Of a DNA stretch of 64,000 nt, positions 1-8,528 are shown one piece after another. The translations under genes were made by a program, and so were the position numbers. The notes beneath the pieces were generated by a model. That model was not told the DNA's origin. It worked only from the letters and a program-made list of their open reading frames with translations, and did no database searches. This stretch comes from Wolbachia endosymbiont (group A) of Rhinocyllus conicus (GTDB lineage Bacteria > Pseudomonadota > Alphaproteobacteria > Rickettsiales > Anaplasmataceae), in the NCBI RefSeq assembly GCF_947250775.1, contig NZ_OX366349.1:558001-622000 (forward strand). The letters are read 5' to 3'. The first letter of the stretch is position 1. Every line of letters starts with the position of its first letter.

Positions 1-1116
1 CATTTTGGCTGCAAGATTGAGTCCATCAAGGGTAAATCCAGGATCGATTGAACGTGCAAATCTGTAACTAGCGTCTGTGGAGATGCTGAGCTGTCTTGAA
101 GATTTAGTGATAGAGATTGGATCGAGCAAAGCTAATTCCAAAAAAATATTGGTGGTTTCAAGAGTACATTCACTGCACTTTCCACCTATAATTCCAGCAA
201 CTCCATGAATATTTTTACTATCAGAATAAATGTTTATATTATTGTCCAGTAAATATTCCTTACCATTTAAAGCAAAGAAGCTTTCTCCATCATTTGCTTT
301 TCTTATTGTAAGTTTGCCATCTACTTTGTTTGCATCAAACGCATGCATTGGACGATTAAAAGATATCATAATATAGTTAGTAATGTCAACTATTGTAGAA
401 ATGGAGCGCATTCCTATCGATTCCAATTTATCTTTTAGCCACTTTGGGCTTTCTTGATTTTTTACATTGGCGATGTATATTCCACTAATAAAACTTTCTC
501 CGTCAGTCACTTCAACATCGATTGGTGAATTTATGGAGCTGGTAAGTTGTGGAATGCTTAAAGTCTTTAATGTCCCAATTCCAGTTGCAGCAAGGTCGCG
601 AGCTATTCCATAAATGCCTAAGCAATCTCCACGGTTTGGAGTAACATTTATATCAATTACAGGGTCACAATTGAAAAATTTATCCCCTACTTTATAATCA
701 TCGGAAAGCTCGATTATTCCTTCACTTTCTTCTTGAACCAGCGCAAGTTCAGAAGCAGAGCAGAGCATCCCTTCACTTAGCACTCCTCGTATTTTTGTAG
801 GCTTGATTGTGAAATCACTTTCTGGCAATGTGCTACCAAGAGATGCAAGCACAGTTTTCATACCTTCTCTAACATTGTTTGCTCCGCAAACTATTTGTAG
901 AGTTTTACTTCTGTCATCTACTTTACATAATTTTAATTTATCGGCATTTGGATGAGGTGCAACTTCTAATACTTTTGCAACAATAAAACCAGCTAATTTG
1001 GTATTGTCGATCACATCTTCTACTTCTAACCCTATGTGAGTTAATTTATCGGTAATTTCTTCTAAACTAGCATTGGTTTCTAAGTGCTCTAATAACCAAG
1101 ATAATGTGAATTTCAT
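1..1116 (-). CDS. pheT: Phenylalanyl-tRNA synthetase beta subunit (5' part; gene runs off the window)
   Basis: This is the N-terminal 372 residues of the beta chain of the alpha2-beta2 enzyme that charges tRNA-Phe in the cytoplasm. The frame is open to base 1, so the catalytic-like and C-terminal anticodon-binding domains lie outside. It begins MKFTLSWLLEHLETNAS, as PheT proteins do. An EMAP/OB-type tRNA-binding domain follows at about residues 40-150, with the typical stretch VLEVAPHPNADKLKLCKVD. The B3/B4 editing region follows, with VTPNRGDCLGIYGIARDLAA and later RPMHAFDANKV. The ATG at 1114-1116 is the only sensible start. No in-frame palindromic repeat is seen in the visible part. The identification rests on family motifs and is secure. 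Confidence 0.95.
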   Translation of the reverse strand, partial: MKFTLSWLLEHLETNASLEEITDKLTHIGLEVEDVIDNTKLAGFIVAKVLEVAPHPNADKLKLCKVDDRSKTLQIVCGANNVREGMKTVLASLGSTLPESDFTIKPTKIRGVLSEGMLCSASELALVQEESEGIIELSDDYKVGDKFFNCDPVIDINVTPNRGDCLGIYGIARDLAATGIGTLKTLSIPQLTSSINSPIDVEVTDGESFISGIYIANVKNQESPKWLKDKLESIGMRSISTIVDITNYIMISFNRPMHAFDANKVDGKLTIRKANDGESFFALNGKEYLLDNNINIYSDSKNIHGVAGIIGGKCSECTLETTNIFLELALLDPISITKSSRQLSISTDASYRFARSIDPGFTLDGLNLAAKM

Positions 1117-1188
1117 GAACCTTTAAAGAAATAAAAGAGTTATTGTAATATAAAATGTAGTGCTTTTAAAGCTTGTTGTAGTGGAATA

Positions 1189-1217
1189 CTTCTACATCAT
1201 AAACAATGATGTAGAAG
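1189..1217. terminator. Perfect 12-bp hairpin between pheT and a small orphan gene
   Basis: Arm CTTCTACATCAT, loop AAACA, arm ATGATGTAGAAG form a perfect stem. A short T-rich stretch (CTTTTGT) follows on the plus strand but not on the minus strand. It lies just downstream of the minus-strand orphan at 1229 and upstream of pheT. It may end the orphan transcript or protect its 3' end. The missing minus-strand T-tract makes a simple intrinsic terminator uncertain. Confidence 0.5.
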
Positions 1218-1228
1218 CTTTTGTAACT

Positions 1229-1516
1229 TTATATCTTCTTGTAAAGAGAATCGATCTTCTCTATATCACCTTCTAAGTTTACTTCCATGAAATACTGAAG
1301 ATTAACCTTATGGTCATCATGGTGAAAATGACAAACATAGCCGCCAACGGTTAGTGGTCCTAACGTGTTATGATTTTCATCTAATACTTGACCTATCATT
1401 CCATAACTACCGGTATTCTCATCAAAATAACCGTCAGTGAATCTAATATATCCATTACCAAATTCTTGCTCTAAGTTTAAAGGATGATTAGTGTTAATAA
1501 AATCTATTTCGTTCAT
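1229..1516 (-). CDS. Small hypothetical protein, 95 aa
   Basis: Function unknown. The start is supported by a good ribosome binding site (GAGGT about 9 bases before the ATG). The product is acidic and probably soluble, with no signal peptide or membrane segment. It is rich in aromatic and Gly residues (YGMIGQVLDENH). A cluster CHFHHDDHK near residues 62-70 could bind metal, but this is only a guess from composition. A perfect hairpin lies just past its stop codon. No neighbour on the same strand suggests a pathway. Confidence 0.65.
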   Translation of the reverse strand: MNEIDFINTNHPLNLEQEFGNGYIRFTDGYFDENTGSYGMIGQVLDENHNTLGPLTVGGYVCHFHHDDHKVNLQYFMEVNLEGDIEKIDSLYKKI

Positions 1517-1691
1517 AATAATACCTCACTAAAAATTAAATTATAATTAAAATAAGATGTTAAGTCAAGATATTGAATTATTTAATAAGATTAGTAAGTT
1601 TTAAAATACAGAGCTGACTGTAATTAACACTCTAATTACATATTTTGTTAATGTATCAATGTTATAATGATACAGGGCTTTATCTTAATTC

Positions 1692-1720
1692 TTGACTTTG
1701 TCCTATAAAATTCATACTTT
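1692..1720 (+). promoter_or_regulatory. Candidate sigma-70 promoter of the F0 ATP synthase operon
   Basis: TTGACT at 1692-1697 and TACTTT at 1715-1720 are separated by 17 bases, 27 bases before the atpB ATG. Spacing is ideal and the -35 box is close to consensus, but the -10 box is weak. Position upstream of the first gene of an operon supports it. Inferred from sequence only. Confidence 0.4.
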
Positions 1721-1746
1721 ATTTACTGTTTATAGTTCAGATTAAA

Positions 1747-2472
1747 ATGGCATTAAATCCACTGGAACAGTTTAAAGTATATACAATAATAGAGTTACCT
1801 AGGTTATTTGGGTATGACGTAAGCTTTACCAATTCATCTCTTTTCATGATGATTTCGGTGATATTGGTGATACTCTTTTTGCTTTTTGGAATAAAGAAGG
1901 GGTCAGTAATACCAGGATATTTGCAAGCTGCAGTTGAGTATGTATATGATTTTGTTGTTTCAATAATAGAAAGTAACACTGGAAGCAAAGGCTTGCAGCA
2001 CATTCCATTGATATTTACAGTGTTTATTTTCATTTTATCATGTAATTTGGTTGGTGTTCTTCCTTATAGTTTCACGGTCACAAGTCATGTGATAGTCACC
2101 TTCGCTTTATCGATGGTGGTTTTTATTTATATAACGATTGTTGGATTTAAAGAAAGGGGAGTAGAATTTTTACGCATATTGCTACCAAAAGGAACTCCTT
2201 CGTGGCTTGCACCTATAATAATTATTATTAAGTTGTTTGCTTATTTAGTAAGGCCGATTAGCCTATCAATAAGGCTTGCAGCAAATATGATTGCGGGTCA
2301 TACAATTATCAAAGTGATAGCAGGGTTTATTGTAAATATGAACATATTTCTCACTCCTGCGCCGTTTTTGTTCATAATTGCATTGATAGGGTTTGAAGTA
2401 TTTGTTGCAGTTTTACAAGCTTATATATTTACTATATTAACATGTGTATATTTGTCAGATGCAGTAAAGTAA
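1747..2472 (+). CDS. atpB: F0F1 ATP synthase subunit a
   Basis: Membrane subunit a of ATP synthase, forming the proton half-channels beside the c ring. The 241 aa match the usual length of the alphaproteobacterial form. Five to six hydrophobic helices are visible. The conserved helix SIRLAANMIAGH carries the essential Arg (R176 by count) that faces the c-subunit carboxylate. It is the first gene of atpB-atpE-atpF'-atpF. As in other alphaproteobacteria, the F0 genes are separate from the F1 genes, which are not in the window. A candidate promoter lies immediately upstream. No unusual features are seen. Confidence 0.97.
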   Translation: MALNPLEQFKVYTIIELPRLFGYDVSFTNSSLFMMISVILVILFLLFGIKKGSVIPGYLQAAVEYVYDFVVSIIESNTGSKGLQHIPLIFTVFIFILSCNLVGVLPYSFTVTSHVIVTFALSMVVFIYITIVGFKERGVEFLRILLPKGTPSWLAPIIIIIKLFAYLVRPISLSIRLAANMIAGHTIIKVIAGFIVNMNIFLTPAPFLFIIALIGFEVFVAVLQAYIFTILTCVYLSDAVK

Positions 2473-2531
2473 TTGACTTCCTTGCAGAATATTTTACAAT
2501 TATATTATAAAGAAATGTTTAAAGGTAATAT

Positions 2532-2759
2532 ATGGATTTAGTAGCTTTAAAATTTATAGCAATTGGTTTAGTTGCGTTTGGAATGCTCGGTGCTGGTTTA
2601 GGTATAGCTAATATCTTTTCTGCTATGCTGAATGGGATTGCGAGGAATCCTGAATCGGAAGGTAAAATGAAAACTTACGTTTATATTGGTGCTGCTATGG
2701 TTGAAATAATGGGATTGCTTGCGTTTTTACTTGCAGTATTATTAATATTTGTTGCTTAA
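2532..2759 (+). CDS. atpE: F0F1 ATP synthase subunit c
   Basis: Proteolipid of the rotating c ring, 75 aa, with two transmembrane hairpin helices. The polar loop ARNP (residues 37-40) and the proton-binding carboxylate Glu58 in AAMVEIMGLLAF are both present. The Gly-rich first helix GAGLGIANIF is typical of the family. It starts 59 bases after atpB with GGTAA just upstream, and ends 3 bases before the b' gene, so co-transcription is near certain. Confidence 0.97.
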   Translation: MDLVALKFIAIGLVAFGMLGAGLGIANIFSAMLNGIARNPESEGKMKTYVYIGAAMVEIMGLLAFLLAVLLIFVA

Positions 2760-2762
2760 CAC

Positions 2763-3242
2763 ATGCCGCAGCTTGATGTTTCAAACTTCTTTTCTCAAGT
2801 TTTTTGGTTTTTAATTTTTTTCTCTTCACTTTTTTTCGTAGTAAGTTGTTTATTTTTACCAAAGTTAGATGAAATAATAAGCACTAGAAGTAAAAAAGTA
2901 TTGGATTCTTTTAATAGTTCTGTTCATCTTTTAAGACTCACGGAAGAGCAGATTGCCAAGTATAATGCCGCTTTAAACCAAGCTAGAATACAGGCAAAAA
3001 GGATCATAGATGATGCACTTGCTCAGGTAGAAGAAATGAGAGCTAATGTTAAGAATATATTAGAAGAGGAAGACAAAAAAAAGAGCAAGCTTATTGAAGA
3101 AAAAGTAGCAGAATTTAAATCTGAATATACTGATCAGTTAAAACAAATGGCTACTAGTATTGCTTTAATTTATTATACTAAATTGACCAATTCTGAAATT
3201 GAAGAGGAGTTTGTTGCTGACTTGGTGTCCAAAGAATTTTAG
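2763..3242 (+). CDS. atpF': F0F1 ATP synthase subunit b' (peripheral stalk)
   Basis: One of two different b-type stalk subunits that hold F1 stationary against the rotor; a b/b' pair is the alphaproteobacterial and plastid arrangement. The 159 aa begin with one membrane helix (about residues 10-32, FWFLIFFSSLFFVVSCLF), followed by LPKLDEIISTRSKKV. A long charged coiled coil then runs to the C-terminus. It is 3 bases after atpE and 8 bases before the second b gene. Assignment as b' rather than b follows from gene order and the DEII.TR motif. Confidence 0.9.
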   Translation: MPQLDVSNFFSQVFWFLIFFSSLFFVVSCLFLPKLDEIISTRSKKVLDSFNSSVHLLRLTEEQIAKYNAALNQARIQAKRIIDDALAQVEEMRANVKNILEEEDKKKSKLIEEKVAEFKSEYTDQLKQMATSIALIYYTKLTNSEIEEEFVADLVSKEF

Positions 3243-3250
3243 GGGTTTTT

Positions 3251-3727
3251 ATGTCTACATCACTGATTATCGGTCTTGCCTTCTTGGTAAGTTTTGTCCT
3301 TTCGTATAAATTGCTAAAGAAAGTGATAAAAAATGCGCTTAACAATAAGCGTAACAAAAGCAAATTTTCAAGTGAAGAAACTGAAAAATTCAGGAAAGAT
3401 ATGTTGGAGTATTACAAAAAATCTTCTGAAAAATACAAAGAATTAGATGCAGAAGTTAATAAAATGATGAATGAAGCACTTGATAAAGCTAATAGTATCA
3501 TTAAGCACAATAGACAGCAGCTAGATCAGACATTAGATGACAATGCCCATTCTAACTTGAAGAAAGTCACTGACCAAGTTGAAAAAGCTCTTGGAGACTT
3601 ACAAGCTAACACAGCGAATATAGCTGCTGATGCTGTAAAAAAAATAATGCATGAACGTAAAGATGATAAGCGTAGTAGCGAGGTCATATCTTCATTTTCA
3701 CGTGACTTAAATAAAAAATTGCATTAG
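3251..3727 (+). CDS. atpF: F0F1 ATP synthase subunit b (peripheral stalk)
   Basis: Second stalk subunit, 158 aa, with an N-terminal hydrophobic segment (SLIIGLAFLVSFVLSYKLL) and a highly charged helical remainder rich in Lys, Glu and Ala. Sequence conservation is low in this family, so the call depends on architecture and on its place as the last of the four F0 genes. GGGG precedes the ATG by 6 bases. The glycosyltransferase gene follows after 5 bases and probably shares the transcript. Confidence 0.88.
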   Translation: MSTSLIIGLAFLVSFVLSYKLLKKVIKNALNNKRNKSKFSSEETEKFRKDMLEYYKKSSEKYKELDAEVNKMMNEALDKANSIIKHNRQQLDQTLDDNAHSNLKKVTDQVEKALGDLQANTANIAADAVKKIMHERKDDKRSSEVISSFSRDLNKKLH

Positions 3728-3732
3728 GTTTA

Positions 3733-5340
3733 ATGCAACAATTGCCTATACTTCAAGCTGATAATGTAGAAAAAATTAAGTTTGATTCTAGTTTATGCAA
3801 AGAGCAAGAGAAACTTTTTTACTATAAATTTAATATAATTCCTTGGCAAAAATTAAATGATACTACTTTTTTTATGGTTGAAGACACAAGCCGAGATATC
3901 AACCGTTGGGTCGAAGCTCATTACGGTATTGACTATGTATTAATAAAAGTGGATAGCGAACAGATTTTAAATCTTCTTAACTCGCACTTTGGTATTTCAG
4001 AATTTGCAAGCAACTACTTATATTACAAGAATGCTAATTTTTCAGCTAAAAGCATTAAACTAAGCTCAATATTTTTTGCTTCTTTCTTTATTGTAACTTC
4101 AATTTTAACACTAACAGAGAAATATACATATTTTGCTTTGATGTTGATATTTATAATCGGATGTTCTAGTTATTTATTCAAGTTTATAGCTACAATTTTT
4201 AACTTATGTGAAACCTCCAACCAAAAAGTGGATTATAATAAGCTGAATGAAGAAGATTTTCCTATATATACTATTTTATTGCCTGCTTTTAAAGAAAGTG
4301 CAGTGATAGAGCAATTGGTCGAAAGCATTGAAAGTTTGGATTATCCAAAATCGAAATTAGATGTGAAGCTTCAGGTAGAAAGTGATGACCAGGAAACGCT
4401 AGCAGCTATAGAAAAGTACACTTTACCACAGTATTTTGAAGTAATAAAAGTGCCTCATTCTTTGCCTAGAACAAAAGCCAAGTCATGCAATTATGCTATG
4501 AGCTTTGCTAGAGGAAAGTATGCAGTAATATATGATGCGGACGATAAACCAGACCCATTGCAGTTAAAAAAAGCACTGATTGAATTTAATAAGGGCGACG
4601 ATAAGCTTGCCTGTGTACAGGCGAAATTAAATTACTATAATTGTGATTATAATTTTCTCACAAAATCCTTTTCTCTGGAGTATATGAACTGGTTTCAATA
4701 CTTATTGCCTGGATTCCAAAAAATGAACATGCCAATGCCTTTGGGTGGTAGCAGTAATCATTTTTCAGTAAAAATTCTAAAAAAATTGTTTTTCTGGGAT
4801 GCTTATAGTGTTACCGAAGATGCTGACCTTGGTTTGAGACTTGCGCAAATGGGATATAAAACCAGGATGATTGACTCAGAAACATTGGAAGAGTCACCAA
4901 TTGCTGTATTTGCTTGGATTAAGCAAAGAGCGCGCTGGATCAAAGGCTATATGCAAACTTATATTGTTCATTTAAAAAATATAAAGTCTCTTTATAAACA
5001 CACTGGATTTAAGGGAATTTTGCTATTGAATCTTTTTGTTGGCTCTGCAGCTTTTATATTTTTTACTACTCCATTTTTACTGCTTTCATTGATATTAACT
5101 AAAGTTTTAAATGAATTATTTTTGTACTACTTTGTAGTGGTATACGTTACTAACCTGATTCTTTTGGTAATAGCTGTCAAACAGCAAAAGATGCCTTTTT
5201 ATTTTTATATAGTATCGATATTTTTTCCGGTCTATAGTCTGCTACATAGTGTTGCAGCTTTTCTTGCCTTATGGGAATTTATTCTTTACCCTGAGCGATG
5301 GAACAAAACTCAGCATGGTTTATGGAATCAAAACCTGTAG
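3733..5340 (+). CDS. Membrane glycosyltransferase, GT2 family
   Basis: Processive-type family 2 glycosyltransferase of the inner membrane, 535 aa. Residues about 1-110 form an N-terminal domain resembling the GspE/MshE N-terminal domain often joined to such enzymes. Two membrane helices follow, then the GT-A catalytic domain with LLPAFKESAVIEQLVESI, the DxD motif in YDADDKPDPLQL, TEDADLGLRL, and the QxxRW motif in KQRARWIKGYMQT. Several C-terminal membrane helices follow. The sugar donor and product cannot be read from the sequence, and Wolbachia lacks an ordinary LPS pathway, so the substrate is an open question. It overlaps the start of ctaA by 43 bases. Confidence 0.85.
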   Translation: MQQLPILQADNVEKIKFDSSLCKEQEKLFYYKFNIIPWQKLNDTTFFMVEDTSRDINRWVEAHYGIDYVLIKVDSEQILNLLNSHFGISEFASNYLYYKNANFSAKSIKLSSIFFASFFIVTSILTLTEKYTYFALMLIFIIGCSSYLFKFIATIFNLCETSNQKVDYNKLNEEDFPIYTILLPAFKESAVIEQLVESIESLDYPKSKLDVKLQVESDDQETLAAIEKYTLPQYFEVIKVPHSLPRTKAKSCNYAMSFARGKYAVIYDADDKPDPLQLKKALIEFNKGDDKLACVQAKLNYYNCDYNFLTKSFSLEYMNWFQYLLPGFQKMNMPMPLGGSSNHFSVKILKKLFFWDAYSVTEDADLGLRLAQMGYKTRMIDSETLEESPIAVFAWIKQRARWIKGYMQTYIVHLKNIKSLYKHTGFKGILLLNLFVGSAAFIFFTTPFLLLSLILTKVLNELFLYYFVVVYVTNLILLVIAVKQQKMPFYFYIVSIFFPVYSLLHSVAAFLALWEFILYPERWNKTQHGLWNQNL

Positions 5341-6395
5341 CTATTTGGCTTTTTCTCTGCTGTATTATGGTAATTCTCATGGTGGGGATTGGTGGATTTA
5401 CCAGACTTTCAAAAGCAGGATTGTCAATCACGGAGTGGAAACCCATCACTGGAACATTGCCACCACTGAGTGGACAAGATTGGCTACAAGAAAAATTAAA
5501 ATATGAAACTACACCTGAGTATAAAGCATTCAACTATGGTATGAGTATGGAGGAATTTCAGGCTATATACTTAATAGAATATGTACACAGATTGGTTGCA
5601 AGACTAACAGGTTTAGTTTTTGTCCTGCCATTTATATATTTTACATTAAGAAGAAAAATATCTAAAAAGGTAGTAATAAGGCTATTTGTGGCATTATTAT
5701 TTGGAGCTTTACAAGCTTTTGCTGGTTGGTATATGGTTAAAAGTGGTTTAGTAACTGAACCTCATGTTAGCCACTATAGGCTTGCACTTCACTTATTATT
5801 AGCATTAATTGTCTTTGCATTATTGTCATATCAATTTTTTGATTATCAGCCAGCGTCACGTACGCAACTGCACGAACATTGCAATATAAGAGTAACTTTC
5901 ACCAAGAAAGATGTCATCCCAGTGCGTGACACTGAGATGACAGGATTTCAATCTACTAACAGTAGTATATATTACACAATACTTATTCTGATTCTAATTG
6001 TAATACAAATAATTTTCGGTGCGTTTGTTGCGGGATTAAATGCTGGTTTGATTTACAATACCTTTCCACTAATGGACGGACAAATCGTTCCAGAAGATTT
6101 ATTTTTCTTACACCCTATATGGCTGAATATCTTTGAGAACAGAGCAACAGTGCAATTTATACATCGAGCACTGGCATTGCTAATACTAGCTTTGGTAGTA
6201 ATACTCACAGTAAAAAATGCTAGCGTAAAACCGGTATATATTATGCTGCTCTCCGTTATCATTCAGATCATTTTGGGTGTAATTACTCTATTATTGCACA
6301 TACCAATAGCCATTGCCATAGCTCATCAAGTGTTTTCATTTATCTTGTTTGGGTCAAGTTTATACTTCTTGTGTTATTTAAGAAAGCAGAGCTAA
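5298..6395 (+). CDS. ctaA: Heme A synthase (COX15 family) with an in-frame palindromic-repeat insertion
   Basis: Oxidises the C8 methyl of heme O to give heme A for cytochrome oxidase. It is an integral membrane protein of 365 aa with about eight helices. Conserved heme-ligand motifs are visible: E94xxHR in EYVHRLVARLTG, EPHVSHYRLALHL, QFIHRALALL and IAHQVFSF. Between the two four-helix halves lies a polar stretch of about 30 residues encoded by a repeat element at 5853-5942 (KKDVIPVRDTEMTG). The element keeps the frame and falls in a loop, where it should be tolerated. The start lies within the upstream glycosyltransferase gene (43-base overlap). Its 3' end overlaps the convergent pccA by 18 bases. 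Confidence 0.93.
   Translation: MEQNSAWFMESKPVAIWLFLCCIMVILMVGIGGFTRLSKAGLSITEWKPITGTLPPLSGQDWLQEKLKYETTPEYKAFNYGMSMEEFQAIYLIEYVHRLVARLTGLVFVLPFIYFTLRRKISKKVVIRLFVALLFGALQAFAGWYMVKSGLVTEPHVSHYRLALHLLLALIVFALLSYQFFDYQPASRTQLHEHCNIRVTFTKKDVIPVRDTEMTGFQSTNSSIYYTILILILIVIQIIFGAFVAGLNAGLIYNTFPLMDGQIVPEDLFFLHPIWLNIFENRATVQFIHRALALLILALVVILTVKNASVKPVYIMLLSVIIQIILGVITLLLHIPIAIAIAHQVFSFILFGSSLYFLCYLRKQS
5853..5942. repeat. Wolbachia palindromic element inside ctaA, read in frame
   Basis: The palindrome TGTCATCCCAGTG ... CACTGAGATGACA spans 5912-5942. It is preceded at 5853-5886 by the reverse complement of a second module (CAATGTTCGTGCAG on the minus strand) that accompanies the palindrome at other sites in this window. 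Together they encode about 30 extra residues in the inter-domain loop of heme A synthase, with no frame disruption. Confidence 0.8.
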
Positions 6396-8456
6396 TACTA
6401 CATCACCAATCTGCACATTTTTTCCTTCTTGAACGAGAATATTTTTTATCACCATTGCTGCTTCAGCACATATGATATTTTCCATTTTCATTGCCTCCAC
6501 CACAAATAAAGGTTGTCCTATTTCCACCTGATCTCCTATATTTACGTGCAACTTAACTAATAAGCCAGATATTGGGGATTTTACAGCATCTGCTGAAATC
6601 CCTTCTGTTTCATTATTTAGCATTAACCTACTTAATTCAGCTACATGAGGCTTAAATATACAACACTCAGCTTTCATGCCTGCATGTCTTATGAAGTATT
6701 TGCTGCCTTGTTTTTCTACTTTAAATGTTATATCAGCATCATCATTAATTGTAATATATAGTAACTTATGACTTGATTTCCACTTGCCTACTACAGAGTA
6801 TGTATTGTGGTTATATACTGTTGTTAATATATTATCTTGATATCTTGCACTTACGGAGTACTCATTGTCATTTATATTTACTATGAATAAATCTCTTGCA
6901 CGGTCACCTGCCATCCGAGTAGCTGATACTGGTGCCCCTTCTTTTTTACTAGATTCCAGTGTCACGCACTGGAATGACACCTGAGGTGTTTCATTCACTG
7001 CTTTATGATGGTACCTTTCTTCATTTTCCAAATGAACATATAACGCAGTGAAAATAAATATTTTAATATACTCCTCTGTAACAAAATCGCCGTGAAACCC
7101 ACTAGGGTAATGGTCTGGAATGAATCTCGTATGGAGCTTTGCTGCAATAAAATTTGGGTGATGGAAGATGGATTCTAGAAATTCTATATTATTTGTTACT
7201 CCTTCTATATAGCATTCAGACAATGCTTTTTGCATTCTACTGATCGCTTCTACTCTATCTTTTCCATATGTTATAACTTTTGCAATCATTGAGTCATAGA
7301 ACGTGCTAATTTCTGAACCTGCAGCAACTCCATCATCTATTCTTACATAATCATTTCCACCTGGTTTATCGTAATATTTTATTCTTCCGCTGGAAGGGAA
7401 AAATTTCTTCGATGGGTCTTCAGCGCAAATTCTACTTTCTATTGCAGAACCAGTAAGTTTAATATCATCCTGATTGAATCTCAATTTCTCTCCACAGGAA
7501 GTTCTAATCATTTCTTCTACTATGTCTATTCCAGTTATAAATTCTGTTACTGGATGCTCAACTTGCAATCTCGTATTTACCTCAAGAAAATAGAAGTTTT
7601 GGTCTTTATCTACAACAAACTCAACAGTGCCTGCTGAAAAATAGCCAACTTGCTTTGCCAGAGAAACACATTGGGCATACATTTTTTGTCTTACTTCTTC
7701 ACTAATAAATGGACTTGGAGTTTCTTCCATTATTTTCTGGTTATTCCTTTGTATCGAGCATTCTCTTTCTCCAAGACACACTATATTGCCATATTTATCT
7801 GCTATGATTTGTATTTCAATATGTCTTGGTAGTTCTATATATTTCTCTATAAAGATACTGCCATCCTTAAAACTTTTCTCTGCTTCATTTGTTGCTGATG
7901 TGAACGCTAGTTCAATTTCTTTTTTGGAATTTACAATTCGCATTCCTTTGCCACCACCGCCTGATGCAGCTTTTAGCATAACTGGAAAACCAATCTCTTC
8001 AGCAACGATGGCTGCATGAGCGACATCTTTAATCTTGCCCATATATCCTGGTACTACATTTACTCCAGCCTTTCTTGCCTCTTCTTTTGCCGTTATTTTG
8101 TTGGCTGTAACTTCTATTGTTTCTGCACTGGGGCCGATGAAGTCTATATTATGTTTTTGAAGAGCACGTGGAAAATCTGGATTTTCCGCTAAAAACCCAT
8201 AACCAGGATGAACTGCCTGTGCACCTGTTTCAACTGCTACCTCGCATATTTTTTCGATGTTTAAGTAACTGAGGCAAGAAGGCGAAGGGCCAATATACCT
8301 CGACTCATCTGCTTGCCTTACATGCACAGAATTTATATCCGCATCCGAATATACGCATACACAAGATATATCCATCTTATGGGCAGTTCTGATAATCCTG
8401 CAAGCAATCTCTCCTCTGTTTGCTATTAAAATCTTACTGTACTTCTTTTCCGTCAT
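6378..8456 (-). CDS. pccA: Propionyl-/acyl-CoA carboxylase alpha subunit (biotin carboxylase + biotin carrier)
   Basis: ATP-dependent carboxylation of biotin for propionyl-CoA carboxylase, making methylmalonyl-CoA; the beta chain is not in the window. In the 692 aa, residues 1 to about 450 are a biotin carboxylase/ATP-grasp domain (ANRGEIACRIIRTA, the Gly-rich loop KAASGGGGKGMRIV, EVNTRLQVEHPVTE). A linker domain follows, then a C-terminal biotinyl domain with the biotin lysine K657 in EAMKMENII. About 25 residues (VSFQCVTLESSKKEGAPVSA...) come from a palindromic repeat read in frame at 6911-6980, in the poorly conserved linker. It converges on ctaA with an 18-base overlap. Confidence 0.93.
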   Translation of the reverse strand: MTEKKYSKILIANRGEIACRIIRTAHKMDISCVCVYSDADINSVHVRQADESRYIGPSPSCLSYLNIEKICEVAVETGAQAVHPGYGFLAENPDFPRALQKHNIDFIGPSAETIEVTANKITAKEEARKAGVNVVPGYMGKIKDVAHAAIVAEEIGFPVMLKAASGGGGKGMRIVNSKKEIELAFTSATNEAEKSFKDGSIFIEKYIELPRHIEIQIIADKYGNIVCLGERECSIQRNNQKIMEETPSPFISEEVRQKMYAQCVSLAKQVGYFSAGTVEFVVDKDQNFYFLEVNTRLQVEHPVTEFITGIDIVEEMIRTSCGEKLRFNQDDIKLTGSAIESRICAEDPSKKFFPSSGRIKYYDKPGGNDYVRIDDGVAAGSEISTFYDSMIAKVITYGKDRVEAISRMQKALSECYIEGVTNNIEFLESIFHHPNFIAAKLHTRFIPDHYPSGFHGDFVTEEYIKIFIFTALYVHLENEERYHHKAVNETPQVSFQCVTLESSKKEGAPVSATRMAGDRARDLFIVNINDNEYSVSARYQDNILTTVYNHNTYSVVGKWKSSHKLLYITINDDADITFKVEKQGSKYFIRHAGMKAECCIFKPHVAELSRLMLNNETEGISADAVKSPISGLLVKLHVNIGDQVEIGQPLFVVEAMKMENIICAEAAMVIKNILVQEGKNVQIGDVVLALLS
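6911..6980. repeat. Palindromic element inside pccA, read in frame
   Basis: ATTCCAGTG ... CACTGGAATGACA at 6953-6979 is a clear copy of the palindrome. The adjoining CATCCGAGTAGCTGATACTGG (6912-6932) is a second degenerate copy. The pair adds about 25 residues to the linker between the carboxylase and biotinyl domains. Confidence 0.75.
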
Positions 8457-8528
8457 CGTATCAGTATACTTTCTTAACTTAAGAAAGTAAATTTCTATAT
8501 CATTGCCTGCAAGTAATTTCTAGCTTCA

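Noticed and set aside
1737..2033. Minus-strand frame across the atpB start
   Set aside because: It is antisense to conserved ATP synthase subunit a and has no family likeness.
5249..5533. Extra frames on both strands over the glycosyltransferase-ctaA junction
   Set aside because: The real genes explain both frames; the extras have no motif and only reflect the overlap.
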